From positions 31,212,501 to 31,276,500 of the forward strand of contig NC_080559.1 in assembly GCF_030253575.1 (NCBI RefSeq): a stretch of 64,000 nt of DNA, given 5' to 3'. Position numbers and translations under genes: made by a program. Below are positions 47,895-58,700 of this stretch, in pieces. The DNA is from Rhododendron vialii (taxonomy: Eukaryota > Streptophyta > Magnoliopsida > Ericales > Ericaceae). The stretch's first letter is position 1. Each line of letters starts with the position of its first letter. Under the pieces are notes generated by a model that saw only the letters and a program-made list of their open reading frames with translations, was not told the DNA's origin and ran no database searches.

Positions 47895-50800
47895 TGTGCT
47901 ATTGTAGGTATGCTTCAAAAGTTCTCTCAAGGAAGGAAGTTGGTACCTTGATAGTGGATGTTCAAGACACATGACCGGTGACAAGAGGGCTTTCAATTCT
48001 CTTTCGTCTAAAGATGGTGGACATGTCACATTTGGAGACAACAACAAAGGTAAAATCATAGGAATCGGCAATATAGGTAATTCTCCTATTATTGAAGATG
48101 TTTTACTTGTTAGTGGTTTAAAACACAATCTTCTTAGCATAAGTCAATTATGTGATAGAGGAAATCGTGTTATCTTTGAAAAATCCAAATGTATCATTGA
48201 AAATGTCAAAAGCAACAAGACACTCTTCGTTGGACAAAGACTTGAAAATGTATATGTTTTTAATCTCAATGATTTAAGTAATTGTGATATAAAATGTTTT
48301 TCCGCTTTGAGTGAAAATAGTTGGCTTTGGCATAGGCGCCTAGGACATGCAAGTATGGATGCTATTTCAAAACTCTCTAGAAAAAATTTGGTAAAAGGTC
48401 TTCCTAAAATCAAATTTGAAAAAGATAGACTTTGTGGTCCTTGCCAACAAGGAAAACAAACCAAGGTTTCTTTTAAGTCCAAAAATGTTGTTTCAACTAC
48501 TAGACCTTTGCAATTACTTCATATGGATTTGTTTGGACCAACTCGCTCTCCAAGTCTTTGTGGAAACTATTATTGTCTTGTTGTTGTTGATGATTTCTCT
48601 AGATATACATGGGTGATGTTCCTAGCTCATAAGAATGAGGCTTATCCTAATTTCACTAAACTTTGTAGAAGAGTTCAAAATGAAAAAGGATTTGTTATTT
48701 CTAACATTCGTACGGATCATGGAAAAGAACTTGACAATTCTTTATATGAAAAGTTTTGTGATGAACATGGTATTGGTCATAACTTTTCCGTACCTCGTAC
48801 TCCTCAACAAAATGGAGTAGTAGAGAGAAAAAATCGTACTCTGGAAGAAATGGCCCGCACTATGCTTTGTGAAAACTCTTTGCCAAAATATTTTTGGGCG
48901 GAAGCCGTTAATACCTCATGCTATATTTTGAATCGAGTTTTAATTAGGCCTATCCTCAAGAAAACTCCTTATGAGCTTTGGAATGGTAGAATACCCAACA
49001 TTAATTACTTTCATGCCTTCGGTTGTAAATGTTATGTATTAAACAATGGAAAAGATAACTTGGGTAAATTTGATTCAAAATCGGATGAAGGCATCTTTAT
49101 TGGTTACTCTCTTACTAGCAAAGCATATAGAATTTATAATAAGCGCACTAATCTTGTTGAAGAATCTATTCACGTTTCCTTTGATGAATCTAATCCTTGT
49201 GCTACTAAGGATGTTGTTAATAATGATGACTTAGAGATTACACATAAGATTCATGACTTGACAATTCAAGAAAAAGTTGATGGTGATACTCAAGTAGAAA
49301 GCTCTCAAATCAAAGAAGATGAAGTTATTAATCAACCTCAAGATGCCATGGGAGACAACCAAGATCTTTCCAAGGATTGGAGATTCGTGCAAAACCATCC
49401 AAAGGACTTGATTCTTGGAGAAGTTTCGAAAGGGGTAACCACTCGCTCGTCTCATAGAAATTTTTGTGAAAATCAAGCTTTTGTTTCTCAAATTGAGCCT
49501 AAAAACTTTCCGGAAGCTCAAGATGATGAAAATTGGATTTTGGCCATGCAAGATGAGTTAAATCAATTTGAAAGGAATAAAGTTTGGGCATTAGTACCTA
49601 AGCCTCTTGATCACACTATTATAGGTACTAAATGGGTTTTTCGTAACAAGCTAGATGAATCCGGAAATATTGTTAGGAATAAAGCTAGACTTGTTGCTCA
49701 AGGTTATAATCAAGAAGAAGGTATTGATTTTGAAGAAACTTTTGCACCGGTAGCTAGATTAGAGGCTATTCGCATATTACTTGCCTTTGCATCTTTCAAA
49801 AATTTCAAGCTTTATCAAATGGATGTGAAAAGTGCATTTTTGAATGGGTTCATAAATGAAGAAGTTTATGTCAAACAACCTCCCGGCTTTGAAGATCATA
49901 TATACCCCGATCATGTTTTTAAACTCTCAAAAGCTTTATATGGTTTGAAGCAAGCACCACGTGCATGGTATGATAGACTTAGTTCATTCTTGCTTGACAA
50001 TGGCTTTACTCGTGAAAAATTGATACTACTCTTTTCATTAAAGCCAAAGGTAAAGATATGCTCATTATTCAAATATATGTTGATGATATTGTCTTTGGTG
50101 CCACTAATGATAATATGTGCAAAGAGTTTGCTAAGTGTATGCAAGGTGAATTTGAAATGAGTATGATGGGGGAGCTTAACTTCTTCCTCGGACTTCAAAT
50201 CAAGCAAACTAATGAGGGGATCCTAATCAACCAAGCCAAGTATGCGAAAGAACTTATTAAGAAGTTTGGCATGGAAGGATCAAAGCCAACGAGCACACCA
50301 ATGAGCACATCAACTAAGCTAGACAAAGATGAGAATGGTAAGGCCGTCAATGAAAAGATGTATCGAGGTATGATCGGCTCATTACTTTATCTCACTGCAA
50401 GTAGACCGGATATAATGTTTAGTGTTTGCATGTGTGCTAGATTTCAATCATGTCCTAAAGAATCGCATTTAAAAGCTATTAAACGTATCTTTACATATGT
50501 TGGCGGTTCTCATGACTTAGGATTGTTTTATCCACGTGGAGTTGCATTTGATTTAATTGGTTATTCGGATGCGGATTTTGGAGGTTTCAAAGTTGATCGT
50601 AAAAGTACAAGTGGGACTTGCCAATTTCTAGGGCACTCTCTAGTGTCTTGGCATAGCAAGAAACAAAATTCCGTAGCTCTATCTACCGCCGAGGCGGAAT
50701 ATGTAGCGGCCGGAAGTTGTTGTGCCCAAATATTGTGGATCAAACAACAAATGGAGGATTTCAATTTGCAATATGATCATATTCCTATTAAATGTGATAA

Positions 50801-51020
50801 TACTAGTGCAATTAGCTTAACCAAGAATCCGATTCAACATTCTCGAACAAAACATATTGAGATTAGACATCATTTTATAAGAGATCATGTTCAAAAAGGG
50901 GATATTGAACTTAACTTTATTAGTACCGACAAGCAATTGGCGGACATTTTCACAAAACCCCTTGGTGAAGAACAATTTTGTTTCATTCGACGAGAACTCG
51001 GCATGTCTAATCATTTATGA
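47895..51020 (+). mobile_element. pol region of the Copia element (fossil)
   Basis: In order there are a protease-like segment ([15 protein letters not shown]), an integrase zinc finger ([11 protein letters not shown]...CGPCQQGKQ), the integrase core with [12 protein letters not shown] and [14 protein letters not shown], reverse transcriptase ([46 protein letters not shown]) and RNase H (DRKSTSGTCQFLG, LSTAEAEYVAA, HIEIRHHFIRDHV). The order is that of Ty1/Copia. The region is interrupted and should be read as a fossil. Confidence 0.9.
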
Positions 51021-51672
51021 AAAAGTTGTGTTCTTGATGTCAAAAGTTTTTTTTTTTGGATTCAATGTTGAGTTGATTGAATTCGTAAATATCATACTTG
51101 ATGGAGAGTACAAATGATCTTGATAAAGAAATCACCCTCCAAACATTTTATCATATGTTTCATTTTCCTGTGTTTGGTATGAAGAAAATCAGTTTTATGG
51201 TCTTTAATGTTACTCCTCTTAAACGATTTCTGGACTTAACCTGCATTTGTCAGTCGGATGTCCAAGCGGATGTCCAACCGGACAACCGTGAGGTTGAGAC
51301 TTATTCAAGCTTTTGCGTTGCTAACTCTGATTTATTAAGTCTGTTACACTTAGTTTGTATGAACTTCATGGCTTAGTGCTTAAATTGTCTCTTATATACT
51401 TCGCCGATATGAATTTCTTGTCTCTAAGCTTGCAGGGATAATCATTCTCGGTAATACCCCTCGCATTCTTTAAAAAGCTCTCTTTTAGGGGGAGCATGTA
51501 TTAAGGGGACACAACAATAAACACCCGAACACAATTTTCTTCCCCTATTCTTGTTCTTTTCGGCGCCACCCCTATCCTATCTCTATTCGGCGCCACCCCT
51601 ATCTCTATCTCTTTCAGCGCCGCATCTCTACCGCATCCCCTATCCTATCTCTATCTCTTCATCTATCTCTCT

Positions 51673-51758
51673 TTCGGCGCAGCATTTCAAACAATTCGGC
51701 GCAGCATTTCAAACAATTCGGCGCAGCATTTCAAACAATTCGGCGCAGCATTTCAAAC
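51673..51758 (+). repeat. 22-bp tandem repeat, four units
   Basis: Four head-to-tail units of TTCGGCGCAGCATTTCAAAC plus two bases lie downstream of pol. They are preceded by looser GGCGCCACCCCTATC repeats (51560-51650). A TATA-like CTATAAAT follows at 51772-51779. Confidence 0.85.
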
Positions 51759-51871
51759 ACTTCTCTCATACTCTATAAATTCCACAACACTCTCTCTATC
51801 TCCTCATCTATCTATCTCTCCTTCTTTCTCGGCCTAAAACTCTCCAAATCTCTATCCTTCAAAATCGAGCA

Positions 51872-52144
51872 ATGGCAAACATACCGCAAGGATTACCGAT
51901 TGAGTTTTACGAAAGAGATGCCGAACGAGCAGAGTTCAGGTTGTTTATCCAAACCATTTGGATGCAACTCTTTATCTTCATTCTGCTGTGTGCGTTACTT
52001 ACCATGAGAATACCACCATGGTTCGGATGGAATGTAAATGTGGATACTCTGTGGTATTGGATTGGCATTATAGCTGCCGTTGTAGCAGCCATTATTCGAG
52101 AATACGAAAATCAAGGACGCCAAGCTCTCAATGAACGAAGATAG
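51872..52144 (+). CDS. small two-TM ORF between pol and the 3' LTR
   Basis: This is an open 90-codon frame starting MANIPQGLPIEFYERDAER. Two hydrophobic segments lie at about residues 28-46 (FIQTIWMQLFIFILLCALL) and 58-73 (WYWIGIIAAVVAAII), and the tail is charged. It is preceded by a TATA-like box about 95 bp upstream and a CT-rich leader. Some Sireviruses carry an extra envelope-like ORF here, but those are usually much longer and I do not recognise this one. It may be an element-specific accessory ORF or captured host DNA. Confidence 0.55.
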   Translation: MANIPQGLPIEFYERDAERAEFRLFIQTIWMQLFIFILLCALLTMRIPPWFGWNVNVDTLWYWIGIIAAVVAAIIREYENQGRQALNERR

Positions 52145-52225
52145 AGTGCTACAGGGCAAGAGCGGCATGGTGCTGGAACCATGGCCCTATTGTTTTTCTC
52201 TTTTTAGTTTTTTTTATGATGTCAC

Positions 52226-52428
52226 AGGGGGAGAAAAAGCCAAGTTTTAATTGATCTATCTTGCCATTTTGGGCAAATTTAAAAAATTGCTTGCTATGAT
52301 CTGATGATTATTGCTATTACTCGTTGATCATAGATAACTGCTTTGGTGCATGTATTAAGGGGGAGATTGGCATAACTCCTACTTGAATAAAAACTATCAT
52401 TTTGTGTCATCATCAAAAAGGGGGAGAT
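52226..52428 (+). other. repeated polypurine tracts before the 3' LTR
   Basis: AAAAAGGGGGAGAT directly abuts the 3' LTR, as expected for the plus-strand primer. Related GGGGGAG tracts lie at 52226 and 52357, and another at about 51488. GCATGTATTAAGGGG occurs both at about 51494 and 52349. Multiple conserved polypurine tracts are a known Sirevirus trait. Confidence 0.75.
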
Positions 52429-53479
52429 TGTTGAAAAATGTATGCATTATAATTTGTGAAAATTTATATGCATCTCTATTAATTATTTTGATGATTAATT
52501 CAATGATATTTTTATTCGGCAAATACAAAATTATCGAAAAGTCGATTCCCGAATTAAATATTTTCGTGACCTTGAAATATAGCATAAAGTCTCTTGGATT
52601 CATGATTTATATTTACAAAGACTTTATTGAGCTCAATACATGCTTTAACGGTTTATTTAGATGAAATTGTGAGCCACAGGTTGACGAACCGGCTGACAAG
52701 CCGGCTGTCTGAACAGAAAGCTGTGACAACCGGACGACCACCCGGATGACCACTCTATCAAACGGCTAGTTCCAACGGCTAGTTTCAAACGGCTAGTTTC
52801 CAACGGCTAGTTTCAAACGGCTAGTTTCCAACGGCTAGTTCCAACGGCTAGTTTCCAACGGCTAGGAAGCATATGGATGGCTATATAAGGCATCAAGAAC
52901 TCATTAATGAGTACATACACAAGCTACAACATTCCATATTATTGCAAGAGCAAATTCTCAAAAGATCAAAGCCAAAAATTCTCATTGTTCTTCCACTTTC
53001 ATATTATTCTTGAGAGAAAATTTGTACAAGTCGTGAGCGATAATTTTCATACCTTCTTCACATACTTGTATTTCCTAAGTGAGTGTTTGAGTCAAACACT
53101 TGAAAGCTTAGAAGACCAAATTCGGGTTGGAATTTGGGTGTTATTGTTTTTGAGAAGTTTTCGGAGAAAATTCTTGCGGTTGTGCTAGCTCCTCGGGAAA
53201 GCTAGAGGCATTCGGTTCTTGTAAGCACCCGCAAGACTTACAAGTTGTAATCTTTTAAAGATTAGTCTAACCTTCAAGTAATTGCTTGAGGAGAAGTGGA
53301 GTAGGGCCGGACCGTGGACAAATCCGGACCGAACCACTATAAACGGGTTCTATCTCTCTATCTCTCTATTTTGATTGCATACTTATTGTTTGCATATATT
53401 GTTAGAGATAAATTTTTATTGGTAATTATTACTAGCAATCCTATTCACCCCCCCTCTAGGTTGCATAATTTGGGTAACA
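52429..53479 (+). repeat. 3' LTR of the Copia element
   Basis: The 3' LTR is the same length as the 5' LTR and reads the same throughout as far as I compared it, including the AACGGCTAG array (52759-52865), the TATA box and the terminal GGGTAACA. It is followed by the target duplication GTTCT. Confidence 0.95.
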
Positions 53480-53484
53480 GTTCT

Positions 53485-55590
53485 GATTAAGTAATAAGCG
53501 TTTGGTAATACTATTATTTTACGTTTTACGTTCTCTCATCCAGACAAATAAATAATTTTAAAAAATTAACCAAAAAAATTGTTGAATAAAGAAAAATAAT
53601 AATCAAAAAATTTCTAATAATATCTTATGACCAAATTAAAATTCTTAACTCGATTTATATTCTCACCCCATTTTTTGGGATGCCCACACCTTAATGGTTA
53701 GCAAAAAGACAAAAAAAAAAAGTGGATATATATAGCTTAAAATGGCGTGAATTTATAAATTTCAAAAATCTCAAACATTTCTCTCAAAAAAAAGTGGTCA
53801 CTTTTTACGTGACGAATCAGTTGTAATAAATTTGGTCATACTATATAAGCGTAGCCATATACTAACATAGTAAAGTGATACCTTATGAAACGGTTTGTAG
53901 AATCAATTTCTATAGTAAGTAATTACTACGTTTTTTGTCGAAAATTCATAAAATCATATCGTTTTTAGCAAATCCATCTTACTTTTTATGGGTGGTTTTA
54001 ATGATTTACCTATTTTTCAATCCACTGGTGTCCATGTTTAATTGAGCATACTTGTGCTACAAAATTAATTCTCTCAAAGTATATGTTTTTATTTGATTAA
54101 AAGGGCTCAGTTTTTCAAATCCCATATATTTGGAGCCTTTGGATTTTTTTTAGGAAGAACAAAAAATGCATTAATAATAAAAAGAAAGAGCGCAATTGTG
54201 TTGTCGCCGTTACATTAATTAAGACATGCCACCAATGAGCCTTTGGATTTGGATGGATGGCCATGATTGATTTTCCCTACACTACTCAAAGGCTCAGATT
54301 CAAGCAGTCTATGGCCGGGATCATTTTAGCCTTTCACTTTTTGTCCGTCTATCCGTTCATCTGCCGTTCAAGGGAGATCATTTCTACCGAAAATTCTCTA
54401 AATCTCCGTACCAAAATGCATTGCCGGTTGTTTGATCACACAATCTAACGACCCAAAATACATAAAATTTCGATATAGAGGATCCACCGTGTGCCGCCGG
54501 TTTTGCTTTGTTCTGCTCTCTCGGGAACCAAATCCCATAAAGCAGTTTTCGTTTTTGAGGTTTGTTTTAGTCGCACTCTTCCTCGGGACCTCGGCAGATA
54601 ATGGGTATTGGTATTGAAGAACAGAAAATGAAAAATTAATTACGGTATTGCTATTGTCAGCCCATTAGAAAACAAAGAAAGCACATATTTCTGTGTACTT
54701 TTTATACCCTTCTATACACATTCATATACTAACTATTGTCAGCCCATTAAGCTGATTTTAGAATTTTCCAATTAATTATTAGGAGTAAAAACAGAAGAAT
54801 TTAATATGAACCCACCACTACTAATTCTCGAGAAATCACTTACCCTTCCAGTTCTCCCTATCCCCATTCTGGCTTTAAATTGCTTTGAACCACTTCTCTG
54901 TTCCCAATCTCTATGTTGACTGCTGCCGAGCGGGTGCAGAGCAGTTGGTCCAGTTGTTCATCTCAAACATTGATAACAAATATTGCTTAAAACATTGATA
55001 AAAATAAATAAATTTTCGAGAGAGTTATCTTTCATTTAATTACAAATATTTTGTCCAAGATATTTCGTACGTGCAGCTGGGCAAACCCACAAGATTATTA
55101 ATCTTCTCTATTTTGTAAAAAAAAGAAAAAGAAAAAACTTTCATTTAATAATCATGGTTTCTAGTGCTTTTTTTTAATTTAATTAAAATTAACTATTGGG
55201 TTGTTCTATATATTATTCCGAAAACTGGTCTTGGAAACAGTTTATCCGAAAATATTTTTTCCTTAGTTTTTCCAAAAGAGGTTTCCTTATTCATGAAGCC
55301 GCGCGATTTCGGTCGTTCATTTCGGCTTTAGACGCTCCGGACGTTAATACTGTAAAACTTTTTCGGAAAAGAAAACCCTTTTTTTCTGAAAAAGTTTCAT
55401 TAACATTCGGACCGTCTAAAACACTAGTGGACTGTCGCAATTCACCTCCATAAATGTATCTGTTAACCGAACCATCCGTTAATGATGACGACGTGTTGTC
55501 CAGGGACACGAATCGACTTCACCACGGCCCAGCCCAGCCCAAGAGCCGTCTCATCTAACCTAGGTTAAGAAAATTTCAAATTTCAAACTT
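53485..55590. other. intergenic DNA between the Copia element and the acidic-protein gene
   Basis: AT-rich DNA with short chance frames. ATTGTCAGCCCATTA occurs twice, near 54654 and 54736. An imperfect inverted repeat lies at about 55328-55424 (TAGACGCTCCGGACGTTAAT versus ATTAACATTCGGACCGTCTA). No gene is supported. Confidence 0.4.
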
Positions 55591-55596
55591 CTCCGC

Positions 55597-55640
55597 TCCA
55601 ACGGTCGTATTCCGAAGGGCTTTCCCACACCTATATATTA
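55597..55640 (+). promoter_or_regulatory. MSA-like motif and TATA box of the acidic-protein gene
   Basis: TCCAACGGTCG at 55597-55607 matches the MSA consensus YCYAACGGYYA except for the last base. A TATATATTA box follows at 55632-55640, and a CT-rich leader runs from 55684 to 55710 before the ATG at 55764. This is the same arrangement as at CDC20. Confidence 0.5.
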
Positions 55641-55763
55641 CCCCACCCTCGTCTCCACTGCAGCTCTCCCGTTTCAACCTCAGCTCTCTCTCTCTCTCTC
55701 TCTCTCTCTGGAATACACAGTAACACCCTCGTTACTCCTCGTTAAACCACCAATTCAATCGCG

Positions 55764-58700
55764 ATGGATTTCCACAGCCTCAAGAGGAGAGATCTCCAAG
55801 CCCTGTGCAAGAGGAACAAGATCCCGGCAAACATCACCAACGTCGCCATGGCCGACGCTCTCACAGCTCTCGATGTCGTAAGAATTTTTCTATCAATCCC
55901 TTATAATGCATTCCCAATATTTTCTTGAATTTTACATGTCGTAATTTTCTTGAAATTTTCTTCTTCTTTTTTTATCGGCAATTTTCTTGAAATGAAAATG
56001 AACCCACGTGACCCACCACCCAAGTTTTAAGTTTTTACCAGAATTTTATTAGTTATTTTTTCTTCAAGATTTAAAATAGTATAACTTCGCCCCGCCTAAG
56101 ATCGTTTTTTGAACAATCGTATACCCGCCCAACCAAAAGTTTTGGCAAAGATAATATGTTGTTTTTAGCAATACTTACATTTTTCTCGTAAAATTATTTT
56201 GCTTTTTAGATAGAGATGCACTAGATTGTACGTAATTATGATTGTTGAATGATGATATCTTCGAAGTTGAATGGGTTGATCGAAAATATATTTGATTGTC
56301 TTTTTTATTGTATCTTTACAATCTGTATAAGCAAAATTACATCGTATAGATTTCATGAATATTATGTGTTAATAGGTCCAAGGGATTGAAGAATTCCTGA
56401 ATCCGTCCTCAGTTGAGTCACCAGAAAAGACGGTGAAAGCATCGCCGTGTGTTCCTCGTACCGGTGGTAGAACAACTACTAGTCGAAAATCAATCAAGGA
56501 AGAAGCTGCAAGTGTCCAGATTTCAACTCGGGCACGCAGGGGAACAAGAAAGGCAACCGCAGAAGAGGGGACACCTGGGAATCAGAAGGAGGAGGTTTCG
56601 GTTCAGAAAATGTACTCAAGGAGATCCACGAGGTTGTTGGAGAAGAAAATGATGGAATTGAACTTGAATAATGAGGAAAGGATCGAACCGATTGATTTTG
56701 GAGGATCTGATAAGGAAATGGCTAATGAGATGGAAGGGAATGTGAAAAAGCATTCTGATGATTTGGGTGGAGTATTGGAGGATCAGGGTAAGCCTATTAC
56801 ATGCTTGCTTTATCATCCAACAGAACAATGTGGAGTAGTTTCTTAATCATTTGTTACCTCCTTTATCTTTGTAATCCAAATTTGTGGTTGCTTGGTTCTG
56901 ATTTTCTGTATTTCATAAGGCACAACTAAAATGGATAACTCTTTAAACAAAAAGGACACCTAACTTAGAAAAATAGACTTATATCTCTTGGTTTATTATC
57001 CAATTGATTACGGATTCCACTGGTGATTGTTTACAATGCAATTTGTGTCTAGTTTTTTTTAATTTTTTTATTATATATGTATTCTGACAAAGCTTATGTT
57101 GCAGGATTGAATCAAGAGACAATATCAGATGATCTTCCCATGAAGAACGATGATTTAGAAGATCTTTTGGACAAAAAGTCTGATGATTTGTCAGAGAATG
57201 GAAGGGAACTGGAACAACCTTCTAAGGTACTTGATGAATCAGATATTGTTTTGGTTTCAGAAGAACACACAGTTGGGTTGACACCGGAAATGGGTGAGGA
57301 TGTTGATGATGAAGTCAGTGACGCGAGCAAGGGTAAGCTTTTCTCTTTTTGTACAGTTAGAAACTATGGTGTCCAGTCACAGAATAAGTGACTCATCCAA
57401 AATGTTGTTATTAACATTATGTACAGATCAAAAAGAAGATGATGATGGAGTGGGTTCAGAGGGATATGCTGACTCTGATATTCTGTCTGGAGAAAACTTG
57501 GATAAATCTCGAGAGTTGAAAGATGAAGTCACAGAGAAAGAGGGTAGGTTTTATCTCTCCCTTCTTCTTCTTCTCATCATTTCCAACCACTTTAATTATC
57601 TGAGTGCATTCTTAGTCAATCATAGTTTTGGAATTTTTGAAATCTAACTGCAACTTCATTACAGGTAGTGATGATTCTGGATACATTGCTACAGCCGAGT
57701 GCTTGGTGTCAGAGAACGCAGAAAGAGTGTTTAATGCTGAAAAAGACTTGGGTTCAAAGGATTCAGCTGATATTGTGGAGCCTGTTAATGATGTGGTGAG
57801 TGAAGATTCAGGACAAATGGAATTGGGTACATTGACTTTAAGTGTCTGTGCTGCTGCTGAAGATCAGAAGCAGCATATTGAATTGCAAAACCAGGTCATC
57901 ATAATGTTTGATATAATGTCTGTGAAAGATACTGAGGTTGTTTTTGATCGCCCAACCAAGAGTTTTGGAAAAAGTAATGTTATACTTTACCTTACATTTA
58001 TGTAATACTATTCTGCTTGTTGAATAATGGTATCTTACAAGTTGAATGGGTTGATCAAAAATATAGATAATCTTTTAATGTTTGCCCACCCAACTTTGAA
58101 TAAGCAAAGTCTATGCTGATATTGATTTTATGAATTTGATGTGTAGGTCCAAGGGATGGGAGAGTTCTTGAATCCGTCCTCTGTTGAGTCACCAGAAAAA
58201 ACGGTGAAAGCATCACCGTGTGTTCCTCGTACCGGTGGTAGAACAACTACTAGGCGAAAACCAATCAATGAAGAAGCTGAAAGCGTCCAGATTTCGACTA
58301 GGGCGCGGAGGGGAACAAGAAGAGCAATCGCAGAAGAGGAGGAGAATGCAAAGATTGATGTTGCTTTGAGTTTACGGAAAATGGAGACACCTGGGAATCA
58401 GAAGGAGGAGGTTTCGGTTCAGAAAATGTACTCACGGAGATCGACAAGGTTGTCGGAGAAGAAAATGATGGAACTGAACTTGAATGATGATGAAGGAATG
58501 GAACCAATTGATTTTGGTTCTGATGAGGAAATGGCTGATGAGATGAAAGTGAGTGGGAAAGAGGATTCTGATGATTTTGGTAGAGTATCGGACATTCAAG
58601 GTATGCCTATTTACTCGTTTGCATTTGTATCCAATAGAAACATGTGGATTATTTTCTTTTTCTTTTGTTACCTCCTTTTTATTTGTAATCCAATAATTTC

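Larger units (their letters stand above)
45144..53479 (+). mobile_element. Ty1/Copia LTR retrotransposon, Sirevirus-like, recent but broken
   Basis: The element is 8,336 bp with two 1,051-bp LTRs (TG...CA), a 5-bp target duplication GTTCT (45139-45143 and 53480-53484), a tRNA-Met-type primer binding site and polypurine tracts. The internal order is gag, protease, integrase, reverse transcriptase, RNase H, which defines Copia. Repeated GGGGGAG polypurine tracts and the gag style suggest the Sirevirus lineage. The LTRs look identical wherever compared by eye, so the insertion is very young. The gag-pol coding region is interrupted in about three places, so this copy looks non-functional by itself. 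Confidence 0.95.
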
